A stretch of DNA of 5,104 nucleotides from an uncultured Ruminococcus sp. Lineage in GTDB: Bacteria > Bacillota > Clostridia > Oscillospirales > CAG-272. Positions 1 through 5,097 of the stretch are shown piece by piece. The stretch spans positions 1 through 5,104 of the forward strand of contig CACYWX010000266.1 in the NCBI GenBank assembly GCA_902778205.1, given 5' to 3'. A program made the translations under genes and the position numbers. Under the pieces are notes generated by a model. The model was given only the letters and a program-made list of their open reading frames with translations, was not told the origin of the DNA and ran no database searches. Position 1 is the first letter of the stretch. The number at the start of each line of letters is the position of its first letter.

Positions 1-1
1 C

Positions 2-121
2 GAGCTGACCAAGGACGCCGGACATCCCGCCGAGATCTTCGCCTCCGCCAACACCGAGCACGGCGACGAGGCCAACGCGGGCTTCATCCGGAAATACAAG
101 CCCCTGGTGAAGGCGCTGTGA
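2..121 (+). CDS. 3' end of an unidentified protein-coding gene (partial)
   Basis: An open frame enters from the left edge and runs 39 codons to a TGA at 119-121. The visible C-terminus is mixed and hydrophilic (it contains EIFASANTEHGDEANAGF and ends KPLVKAL). It has no membrane segment, no cysteine cluster and no motif I recognise. Third codon positions are strongly G/C rich, as in the real genes downstream, which supports a genuine gene end rather than a chance frame. It is on the same strand as everything else here. A stem-loop follows four bases after the stop, and the clear intrinsic terminator at 711-763 lies about 590 bases further on, so the transcript of this gene could run into the structured region. 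I do not assign a function. Confidence 0.6.
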   Translation, partial: ELTKDAGHPAEIFASANTEHGDEANAGFIRKYKPLVKAL

Positions 122-124
122 TCC

Positions 125-144
125 TATCGTGTGTTCCCACGATA
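125..144 (+). other. stem-loop directly after the upstream stop codon
   Basis: A perfect 7-bp stem (TATCGTG 125-131 with CACGATA 138-144) closes a 6-base loop. Two more G-C pairs (123-124 with 146-147) can form across one bulged base. No T-run follows, so it is not a canonical intrinsic terminator. It may protect the 3' end of the upstream mRNA, or be the first helix of the structured region that follows. Confidence 0.5.
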
Positions 145-176
145 AGGAAGGATACGCTCCGCGTTTCCGATTGTAT

Positions 177-191
177 GACCCTGCGCGGGTC
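177..191 (+). other. small hairpin in the structured region
   Basis: A 5-bp stem (GACCC 177-181 with GGGTC 187-191) has a 5-base loop, and one T-G wobble pair can be added outside. On its own it is weak. It is listed because it lies just upstream of the larger compound structure at 197-271. Confidence 0.35.
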
Positions 192-196
192 GGGCG

Positions 197-271
197 GCAC
201 GGAGGATACCAGCTCATGGCCACTGGGTTTGCTCGCAAACCCGGCCCTCCGTGCGGGTCCCCCTTGGCCAT
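197..271 (+). other. compound stem with nested hairpin and possible pseudoknot
   Basis: An 8-bp perfect stem pairs GCACGGAG (197-204) with CTCCGTGC (247-254). Inside it, GGGTTTG (225-231) pairs with CAAACCC (236-242) around a CTCG tetraloop; a T-G wobble and a C-G pair extend this helix outward. In addition, ATGGCCA (216-222), which lies in the enclosed strand, is perfectly complementary to TGGCCAT (265-271) outside the 8-bp stem. That would form an H-type pseudoknot. Because TGGCCA is self-complementary, the 7-bp match could also be a simple direct repeat. The two long perfect stems are directly visible; the pseudoknot is inference. Confidence 0.5.
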
Positions 272-346
272 ATGGCATAAGCGGTCAGCTCGCCACTTCA
301 TCCGGTTTCGTTTGTTCATCCCAATCCCCGCGCGGACTATGTTAGT

Positions 347-400
347 GCAGCCGAAACATGCGTGAAATCCCATCTGCGATGCGATTTCACGGTTTCCTGC
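347..400 (+). other. long imperfect hairpin arm
   Basis: The helices stack as follows: GCA 347-349 with TGC 398-400, GAAAC 353-357 with GTTTC 392-396, then a 3-base bulge, then a 9-bp perfect helix (361-369 with 383-391). A C-C mismatch and CAT/ATG (371-373 with 379-381) follow, closing a 5-base loop. No T-run follows, so it is not a terminator. The outermost pairs compete with a small hairpin CTGCG/CGCAG at 397-410. A 54-base arm of this quality is unlikely to be chance and is the strongest single helix in the region apart from the terminator. Confidence 0.5.
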
Positions 401-503
401 GCCGACGCAGTCGCGCTGGAACCTCGAAAACAGCGATCGAAACGCGCATTTCAGGGGCACGATACAGAAAGCTTGGAGATTGTGTGTTAGCGGTAAACTA
501 TTC

Positions 504-711
504 GGCAAGAACATCTTGATACGGATAGGTCTAAGCGATCCCAAAAACGTGCAGGCAATATCTCAGCACAACTATATAGGCATCCAACCTTATCAGAGAA
601 CTTGTACACTAACTGAACCAGCAGATTGGATCCCCTCATTTGCCTTTTACATCCTGCGATCAATACCCATGTGGACAACTCCATAGAAGGGGAACAGTTT
701 CAGATGCAACA
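504..711. repeat. diverged repeat, copy 1 (partner of 1482-1676)
   Basis: Hand alignment with 1482-1676 shows collinear blocks. GGCAAGAAC is identical (504-512 / 1482-1490). CATCCAACCTTATCAGAG is 18 of 18 identical (581-598 / 1559-1576) and is followed after 3 bases by TTGTAC in both. 656-680 / 1623-1647 match at 19 of 25 positions, including TCAA and ACCCAT. 690-702 / 1657-1669 match at 10 of 13, and TGYAACA closes both copies. The first two blocks are exactly 77 bases apart in both copies; an 11-base deletion in copy 2 separates blocks two and three. Sequence between blocks is largely unrelated. Copy 1 leads straight into the terminator hairpin at 711. The nature of the repeat is unknown. 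Confidence 0.7.
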
Positions 712-763
712 GTCCGCTGTATGAACTCCCGGGCGGGAGACATGCGGCGGGCTCTTTTTTTCT
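711..763 (+). terminator. strong intrinsic terminator
   Basis: A 13-bp arm (711-723 with 741-753, containing three G-U type wobbles) encloses a second hairpin, CTCCC (726-730)/GGGAG (735-739) with a GGGC loop. The 3' arm is followed by C and seven consecutive T residues (755-761). This is a textbook Rho-independent terminator for plus-strand transcription. It ends whatever is transcribed across 122-710 and insulates the sigma-factor promoter at 802-830 from read-through. Its 5' arm begins at the last base of repeat copy 1, and copy 2 has no equivalent. Confidence 0.88.
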
Positions 764-801
764 GTACGGAATATGAAATTCGACAAACATCTTCTTTCCT
801 G

Positions 802-830
802 TTGCAATCCGGTTCTCTCTGTTGTATAAT
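802..830 (+). promoter_or_regulatory. vegetative (sigma-A type) promoter of the ECF sigma gene
   Basis: TTGCAA (802-807) is a good -35 element. It is separated by exactly 17 bases from a perfect TATAAT -10 element (825-830). Transcription would start near 837, leaving a leader of about 25 bases before the ATG at 862. The sequence between terminator and promoter is AT-rich. No ECF-type promoter was seen here, so the sigma gene appears to depend on the housekeeping polymerase rather than on itself. Confidence 0.82.
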
Positions 831-861
831 TGACAAAACAGCAGCCATAACGGAGTCCCCC

Positions 862-1434
862 ATGAAGCCCCTGTCCAAAGAAATCCTGACCCGCCGGTAT
901 TACAGCCGGATCTACTCCTACTGCGCCCGCCGCACCCCCGACCGGGAATCCGCCGAGGACGCCGCGCAGGAGGTTTTCGCCGCCTTCTGGGAGGGTCCGG
1001 AGTTCACGGAGGAGGAGGCCGCCCTGGGATGGCTGTACCGGGTGGCCCGCAGCAAGATCAGCGATTTCTACCGGGCCAGGGCGCGCCGGGCGGAATACGA
1101 GGCCGACGTCCCGCCGGAGGATCTGCCGGAAGGGATCATGCGGCGGGCGTCGGGGGAGGATCCCACGGCGGAGGAAGCGTTGGGAACGGCGGAGGAGGAG
1201 CTTCTCGGGCGGCTCGGTCCGGGAGACGCGGAGCTGTTCCGGGACGTCTTCCTCGAGGAGATGACCTACGGGGCTCTGGCCGAAAAGTACGGCGCGTCGG
1301 AGGGGGCCATGCGGATCCGGGTCCACCGTCTGCGGAAGAAGATCACCGAGATCCTCCGCACTCTCATGACCCTGGGCCTCCCGCTCCTCGCGGCGGTTCT
1401 CTTCCGGAACGGATTCATGCTAATCTCAAGCTAA
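862..1434 (+). CDS. ECF-type (sigma-70 family) RNA polymerase sigma factor with a hydrophobic C-terminal tail
   Basis: This 190-residue protein would direct RNA polymerase to alternative promoters. Region 2 is seen at about residues 12-76: DAAQEVF (33-39) matches the core-binding segment, and WLYRVARSKISDFYR (57-71), followed by a basic stretch, matches the -10 recognition helix. A Glu/Asp/Gly-rich linker spans about 77-120. Region 4 (122-160) holds the helix-turn-helix MTYGALAEKYGASEGAMRIR and the basic RVHRLRKK. Length is normal for the family, but residues 168-188 form an extra hydrophobic tail (core LGLPLLAAVLF). The start is ATG 862, because GGAG (852-855) sits 6 bases upstream and the promoter ends at 830; in-frame codons further upstream lie before the promoter. 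It is followed by a DUF4367-like membrane protein gene, a likely regulatory partner. The family call is firm; the regulon is unknown. Confidence 0.9.
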   Translation: MKPLSKEILTRRYYSRIYSYCARRTPDRESAEDAAQEVFAAFWEGPEFTEEEAALGWLYRVARSKISDFYRARARRAEYEADVPPEDLPEGIMRRASGEDPTAEEALGTAEEELLGRLGPGDAELFRDVFLEEMTYGALAEKYGASEGAMRIRVHRLRKKITEILRTLMTLGLPLLAAVLFRNGFMLISS

Positions 1435-1446
1435 AAGGAGAAACGC

Positions 1447-1481
1447 GGCTTCTTGAAAGGAAGCCCAAGGCATATATGCCT
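1447..1481 (+). other. two adjacent small hairpins after the sigma-factor gene
   Basis: GGCTTC (1447-1452) pairs with GAAGCC (1460-1465) around a 7-base loop. The 14-base perfect palindrome AGGCATATATGCCT (1468-1481) follows immediately. There is no T-run, so these are not clear terminators, and read-through from the sigma gene into the next gene remains possible. They end exactly where repeat copy 2 begins and have no counterpart upstream of copy 1. The palindrome could also be a protein-binding site. Confidence 0.4.
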
Positions 1482-1676
1482 GGCAAGAACTTCTGAAAGG
1501 GAAGGAAGGACAAGCTGTTACAATACAGTAAACCTGAACCTTGGCACGTCAATAAAGACATCCAACCTTATCAGAGTTATTGTACGCGAGCTCATCGCAA
1601 GGCGATTCGACTTCTGCATAAAGCGCTCAAAACCCATTTAGTTAACTTTCTAAACTGCGAATAGTATCATGTAACA
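1482..1676. repeat. diverged repeat, copy 2 (partner of 504-711)
   Basis: This is the second copy of the repeat described at 504-711, here filling most of the gap between the sigma gene and the membrane-protein gene. It keeps all the conserved blocks: GGCAAGAAC at 1482, the 18-base identical block at 1559-1576, TTGTAC at 1580-1585, GCGCTCAAAACCCAT at 1623-1637 and TGTAACA at 1670-1676. It lacks any counterpart of the 122-503 stem-loop region and of the terminator. Its last block supplies the -35 element of the ECF-type promoter candidate. A 62-codon open frame with a TTG start (1453-1641) crosses it but is disrupted by stops at the equivalent positions of copy 1, so I do not call it a gene. 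Confidence 0.7.
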
Positions 1677-1697
1677 AAGCGGGACGGTTTTCGTTAT
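1670..1697 (+). promoter_or_regulatory. candidate ECF-type promoter of the membrane protein/lipoprotein operon
   Basis: TGTAAC (1670-1675) is followed after 16 bases by CGTTAT (1692-1697). This fits the general Gram-positive ECF pattern (an AAC-containing -35 and a CGT-type -10 at 16-17 bp, as known for Bacillus SigW, SigM and SigX). No good vegetative promoter was found in 1640-1740. Transcription would start near 1703-1705, giving a leader of about 37 bases. If real, the neighbouring sigma factor is the obvious candidate to use it. The -35 also lies in the conserved end of the repeat, and copy 1 has TGCAAC at the equivalent place but no matching -10, so the match could be coincidental. Confidence 0.45.
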
Positions 1698-1740
1698 AGA
1701 GAACAGAGGATACACAACGACGGACACAGGAGAAGAACGG

Positions 1741-2550
1741 ATGAAGCATCGGCATCAAGCGGAACAACCGCAGAAGAAAACCCTGGTCTCCCTTCTGGAC
1801 TTTCTCATGGACCGGGAGCTGGCCCGGCCGGAGGAGGAACAGGACACAGCCGCCGTGGAGGAGTGGAACGCCATGGCCGACCGGCTGACCTCCGGGGCAT
1901 ACCGGCCCACCGGTGCGGAAAAGCGCCGTCTGTTCAGGAACATGCGCCGGACCCTCGGGCAGAAGCGGGGGATCCTTCCTCTCAACAAGCGCCGGGCCTC
2001 CGTTCTGGCCGCCGTACTGCTGACGATTCTCGTCCTGCCCATCGCGGCGAAGGCGGATCCGGACTCCCACTCCGTGGAGGAGCTGCTCAATCGTCTGCTT
2101 CCCTGGATCCGGGAGCTGGAGGAGGGGGAGAGCATCACCGTGCACGAGGCGAACCGGGACGTCACCTTCATCAAGGGAAAGCTCCGCTCCTTCCGGACAC
2201 CCGGAGAGCTGGCGTCCTTCCGGGGGAAGAGCGTCCTGTGGCCCTCCTGGCTTCCGGACCGGGTGAGCGCCGGCTCCGTGGACGTCTCGCCCTTCGGATC
2301 GGTGACGCTGATCCCTCTGCAGGCGGACTTCTGCTTCGGCATTCTGGATTATCCGGAGCCGCCCGCTTTTCCGGAATCCCTTTCGGTGCGGATCGGCGGC
2401 GCGGAGACGGAGGTCCTGTACGTTGAGGACGAGCGCGGGATCGTGGACGCCGCGTTTGTCTTTGAGGGGGACGTCTATCACGTAAAAATCGCGGGACGGG
2501 AGGCTCTGGACGCCTTTCTGGCGGGCCTGACCGTGGTCCCGGCGGAGTGA
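1741..2550 (+). CDS. single-pass membrane protein with extracellular DUF4367-like domain, putative anti-sigma factor
   Basis: The protein has 269 residues. Residues 1-85 are charged and predicted cytoplasmic. Residues 86-103 (ASVLAAVLLTILVLPIAA) form one transmembrane helix, preceded by KRR, which predicts N-inside topology. Residues 104-269 are outside. The outer part resembles DUF4367 domains of Firmicutes: a WPSWLPDRV segment (about 164-172), a strand-rich middle, then a VRIGGAETEVLYVEDE segment, a hydrophobic strand and a terminal helix. DUF4367-type proteins often sit next to ECF sigma genes, so a role in restraining or signalling to the 862-1434 sigma factor is likely. The N-terminal part has no zinc-type HxxxCxxC anti-sigma motif, so the mechanism is not shown by sequence. 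The start is ATG 1741, with AGGAGA (1728-1733) 7 bases upstream. It precedes the lipoprotein gene by 45 bases, and the two probably form one operon. Confidence 0.72.
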   Translation: MKHRHQAEQPQKKTLVSLLDFLMDRELARPEEEQDTAAVEEWNAMADRLTSGAYRPTGAEKRRLFRNMRRTLGQKRGILPLNKRRASVLAAVLLTILVLPIAAKADPDSHSVEELLNRLLPWIRELEEGESITVHEANRDVTFIKGKLRSFRTPGELASFRGKSVLWPSWLPDRVSAGSVDVSPFGSVTLIPLQADFCFGILDYPEPPAFPESLSVRIGGAETEVLYVEDERGIVDAAFVFEGDVYHVKIAGREALDAFLAGLTVVPAE

Positions 2551-2595
2551 ATACGCAGATCGGCCAACATGAAACAGAACGGAAAGGAGAAGGAG

Positions 2596-4989
2596 ATGAA
2601 AACGGGACGGATCGGGCTGTGGAAGCGCTGTGCTGCCGGGATGCTGGCGGCGGTCCTGCTGGCCGGGGTTTTCGCCGGATGCGGGAAGGGCGCTCAGGCG
2701 GAAGTGAAAGAGGAAGAGACAAAAAACGACGGCGTTCTCACCAACATATACGACCGGGTGAGCGGCGGGGACAGCGCGGGGATGCTGGATACCTTCGTCC
2801 GGCCTTGGTGGAATGGGGAGGCAAACACCCTGACCTATCTCACCACGGTTTTTGAGGATGCTCCGTCGGATGACGCGGAGGAAGAATCGGTGCAATACGC
2901 CGTCCATACCCTCGTCACCCTCTCCGAGGACGGGACCTCGGCACGGGCGGCGGTCCTCGACGACCGGGAAGGCCTTTCTCTTGGATGCGGGACCATCGAC
3001 GAAGGCGGGATCACCTGCGCGGTCTATTCCACGGACGGGGACAACGGCCGCATCCTGCTCAGCCGGTACGACTTTGAAGCGGAACAGTGGACCTTCGGGG
3101 AGGACATTTCCGGCCTGTTCGCCCAGAAGCCGCACGCGCTGTCCGGTCTCAGATCCGACGGGGACGGGGATCTTTACGCCGCCTCGGACCGGGAGGTCCT
3201 GATCCTCTCCCCGGACGGCAAAAAGAAGGGCTCCGTCGTCCCGGACATCACCTCGGGCGGGCAGATCTCCGGCCTGTACACCTCCCCGGACGGGCGGATC
3301 TTCGCGGCCGTCACCTACATGAACGGAGGCCCGGAGGCGGTGGAAATTCTGAAATCCTCCGGGACGGCGGGAGAGCGCATCCACATCAGCGGGAACATGC
3401 GGGACGGAGACGGGGATTACCTCTTCTTCTGCTCGGAGAACGACGGCATATGGGGCTATCGGGAAACGGCGGACGGCTTGGGGAAGGAACTGATTCTCAA
3501 CTACGTCAATTCCGGGATCCTCTGGTCGGAATCCATGTTCGTCGGCGCGGCGGGCGGGCGGATGTTCTTCCTCGAGGCGGAGAACGGCGCGTTCTATGCC
3601 GGCGGAACCATGACAATCTATCAGCCCGGCGAGGACATCGATCTGACGGACGCGAAGACCCTGACCATCGCTTACCTCGACTACCTCACCACGTCCATGA
3701 CGAGCGCGGTGAACAAATTCCGGCAGGATTACCCGGACGTGGCGGTGGTGCTGGACGATTTCGGCGCATACAACACGGACGAGAACTGGCGGGGCGGCTA
3801 CGACAAGCTGGCCCGGGACATGGCGACGGGTCTTTACAAGCCGGACATCGTGCTGGGAGGCCTCGGCGCGATCCACATCAAGCCGCTTTACGAGAAAGGG
3901 CTTTACACGGACCTCACCCCCTTCATCGAGGCGGACGACACGGTGAACCGGGACAACCTCTTTGACTGCGTGGAGCGGATGTTCGACGACGGCCATGGCG
4001 GGATCTGGGGCACGGCGGCCAACTTCACCCTTCAGTCCCTCGTCTCCACGCCGGAGCTTTTGGGACCATACGCCGAACAGGGCTGCTGGACCCTCGAAGA
4101 CGTGCTCGACTGCATCGACGGGCTGCCGGAGGACTGCGAGTTCATGCTCGGCCTCAACCGGGATATACACTTCCTTCTCCAGTTCGGAGCCTATATGGAG
4201 TTTGTCGACCGGGAGGCCGGGACCTGCTCCTTCGACGATCCGGTGTTCATCCGCTATCTCAATTACGTCAATACCCTGCCGTCCTACGAGGAGGCCGCCT
4301 CAAAATCTCTCTACGCCGGTCTGGACGGGGACGGGCAGGCGGAGGCGCGGATTTCCGGAAAGATCCGGGTCACGGTCGGCGGCAACAGCGGCATGCTCAA
4401 CGACGCAGACAGGGTCCGGAGGCTGATCACCGCGTTCGGGACAAAGGACTGGACCATGATCGGCTATCCGGCTCCGGTCAGGAGGGCGGGCGCGGGGATC
4501 TCCGTGGGAACGCAGACCGCCGTGGTCATCACCTCCTTCTGCGAGGAGCCCGAGCTGGCCTGGGATCTTGTCCGACGGTCCTTCTCGAGCAAAGGGGGAC
4601 AGGGCGGCATTCCAGCGCTGCTCTCCACCTTTGATGAATTCCTCGAGGAGGGGGACGGCTGGTCCAACGTCTCCTGGTACGACACCCAGTTCGAGGACCT
4701 GTACGCCTATCACGGAATCAGCGGCACGAGCCGTCCGCTTTCTCAGGCGATCACCGAGGACGAGATGGAGTATCCCGGCATCCTCTCGACCTTCACCCGG
4801 GAGGACCGGGAAAAGTACGTGAAGCTCTTCAACGAGGCGGGCTGTACGGCAAAAGAGGCGGGCGTCGACGAGATCTACAGCATCCTCGCCGAGGAAATGT
4901 CCGCCTTCCTCTCCGGCGTGGGAACGGCCGATGACTGCGCGGCGAAGATCCAGTCCCGGGTGTCCCTGTGGCTGGCGGAGAACGGGTGA
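2596..4989 (+). CDS. large solute-binding lipoprotein with N-terminal propeller-like region
   Basis: This is a 797-residue exported lipoprotein. Residues 1-28 are a signal peptide (basic start, hydrophobic 13-27) ending in the lipobox VFAGC, with C29 the expected lipidated residue. Residues 30-350 show repeated strand-rich units with SDGDGDLYAAS (187-197), LSPDG (204-208) and TSPDG (229-233), suggestive of a beta-propeller. Residues 355-797 look like a family 1 extracellular solute-binding protein: LTIAYLDY (356-363), VNKFRQDYPDV (372-382), and a typical closing segment (766-797) with AAKIQSR. A usual binding protein is about 430 residues, so this one is a fusion. ATG 2596 is preferred over the in-frame ATG 2569: AGGAGA (2585-2590) precedes 2596, whereas 2569 has no ribosome site and would put nine polar residues before the signal peptide. 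No permease genes follow within the window. The ligand is unknown; sugars or peptides are possible. Confidence 0.85.
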   Translation: MKTGRIGLWKRCAAGMLAAVLLAGVFAGCGKGAQAEVKEEETKNDGVLTNIYDRVSGGDSAGMLDTFVRPWWNGEANTLTYLTTVFEDAPSDDAEEESVQYAVHTLVTLSEDGTSARAAVLDDREGLSLGCGTIDEGGITCAVYSTDGDNGRILLSRYDFEAEQWTFGEDISGLFAQKPHALSGLRSDGDGDLYAASDREVLILSPDGKKKGSVVPDITSGGQISGLYTSPDGRIFAAVTYMNGGPEAVEILKSSGTAGERIHISGNMRDGDGDYLFFCSENDGIWGYRETADGLGKELILNYVNSGILWSESMFVGAAGGRMFFLEAENGAFYAGGTMTIYQPGEDIDLTDAKTLTIAYLDYLTTSMTSAVNKFRQDYPDVAVVLDDFGAYNTDENWRGGYDKLARDMATGLYKPDIVLGGLGAIHIKPLYEKGLYTDLTPFIEADDTVNRDNLFDCVERMFDDGHGGIWGTAANFTLQSLVSTPELLGPYAEQGCWTLEDVLDCIDGLPEDCEFMLGLNRDIHFLLQFGAYMEFVDREAGTCSFDDPVFIRYLNYVNTLPSYEEAASKSLYAGLDGDGQAEARISGKIRVTVGGNSGMLNDADRVRRLITAFGTKDWTMIGYPAPVRRAGAGISVGTQTAVVITSFCEEPELAWDLVRRSFSSKGGQGGIPALLSTFDEFLEEGDGWSNVSWYDTQFEDLYAYHGISGTSRPLSQAITEDEMEYPGILSTFTREDREKYVKLFNEAGCTAKEAGVDEIYSILAEEMSAFLSGVGTADDCAAKIQSRVSLWLAENG

Positions 4990-5036
4990 AAGGGAAACTT
5001 GAGCAGGGTTTCAGTTGGACGAAGGACCTGTATCTG

Positions 5037-5097
5037 CCTTCCCCTAGGGGGGAAGGTGGCGCTCGCGCAGGATGGGAGTTCGCCAAGGGCGACTCCC
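5037..5097. repeat. palindromic intergenic repeat (two hairpins), cut by window end
   Basis: CCTTCCCC (5037-5044) pairs perfectly with GGGGAAGG (5049-5056) around a 4-base loop. A second hairpin pairs GGGAG-T-TCGCC (5074-5084, one bulged T) with GGCGACTCCC (5088-5097) around a 3-base loop. No T-run follows either one, so they are not standard terminators, although they may end or protect the lipoprotein transcript. Paired GGGGAAGG/CCTTCCCC hairpins followed by GC-rich palindromes are familiar as dispersed intergenic repeats in gut Clostridia; that comparison is from memory, not a search. The unit probably continues past the right edge. Confidence 0.5.

Larger units (their letters stand above)
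122..763 (+). ncRNA. candidate large structured non-coding RNA region (unidentified)
   Basis: This stretch of about 640 bases has no convincing gene. Its small open frames lack ribosome sites and show no family resemblance. It does hold many stem-loops: 125-144, 177-191 (GACCC/GGGTC), 197-204 with 247-254 enclosing 225-242, a long arm at 347-400, and 397-410. It ends in a strong intrinsic terminator at 711-763. The segment 504-711 recurs, diverged, at 1482-1676. Together these suggest a transcribed, folded RNA of several hundred bases on the plus strand. I found no hallmark of RNase P RNA, tmRNA, SRP RNA or rRNA. The 5' end is unknown and no convincing promoter was found, so it may be the 3' extension of the upstream transcript. 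Alternatives are a decayed mobile element or an intergenic repeat. The outer boundaries are only the gene stop and the terminator end. Confidence 0.4.

Noticed and set aside
129..365. 78-codon open frame (GTG start) and an overlapping 75-codon frame in the upstream intergenic region
   Set aside because: There are no ribosome sites, no family resemblance and no domain-like pattern. The sequence is better explained by the strong stem-loops that occupy it.
480..686. Short open frames on both strands (480-686 plus, 487-684 minus)
   Set aside because: They overlap each other and repeat copy 1. Neither has a ribosome site, and copy 2 does not preserve either reading frame through the 11-base deletion.
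640..861. In-frame upstream extension of the sigma-factor gene
   Set aside because: The extension would run through the intrinsic terminator and the promoter at 802-830. The translated part has no sigma-like sequence. ATG 862 has the ribosome site.
1604..1611. GATTCGAC resembling part of a tRNA T-arm or the tmRNA 5' end
   Set aside because: None of the other required segments (acceptor pairing, D- and anticodon arms, tmRNA 3' end, CCA) are present around it.
1453..1641. 62-codon open frame with TTG start between the sigma and membrane-protein genes
   Set aside because: AAGGAG at 1435-1440 is 12 bases away, too far for a good start. The frame crosses repeat copy 2, and the equivalent frame of copy 1 has several stops (in the stretch after 512 and after the 18-base block). 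Conservation is at the nucleotide level, including third positions.
2569..2595. Earlier ATG for the lipoprotein gene
   Set aside because: No Shine-Dalgarno precedes 2569, and using it would put nine polar residues before the basic start of the signal peptide. ATG 2596 has AGGAGA at 5-base spacing.
1642..4170. 842-codon open frame on the minus strand
   Set aside because: It lies antisense to the membrane-protein and lipoprotein genes, both of which have ribosome sites and recognisable domains. Its translation is Arg/Pro/Val/Gly rich without domain order, as expected when G/C-rich third positions suppress stops on the other strand.
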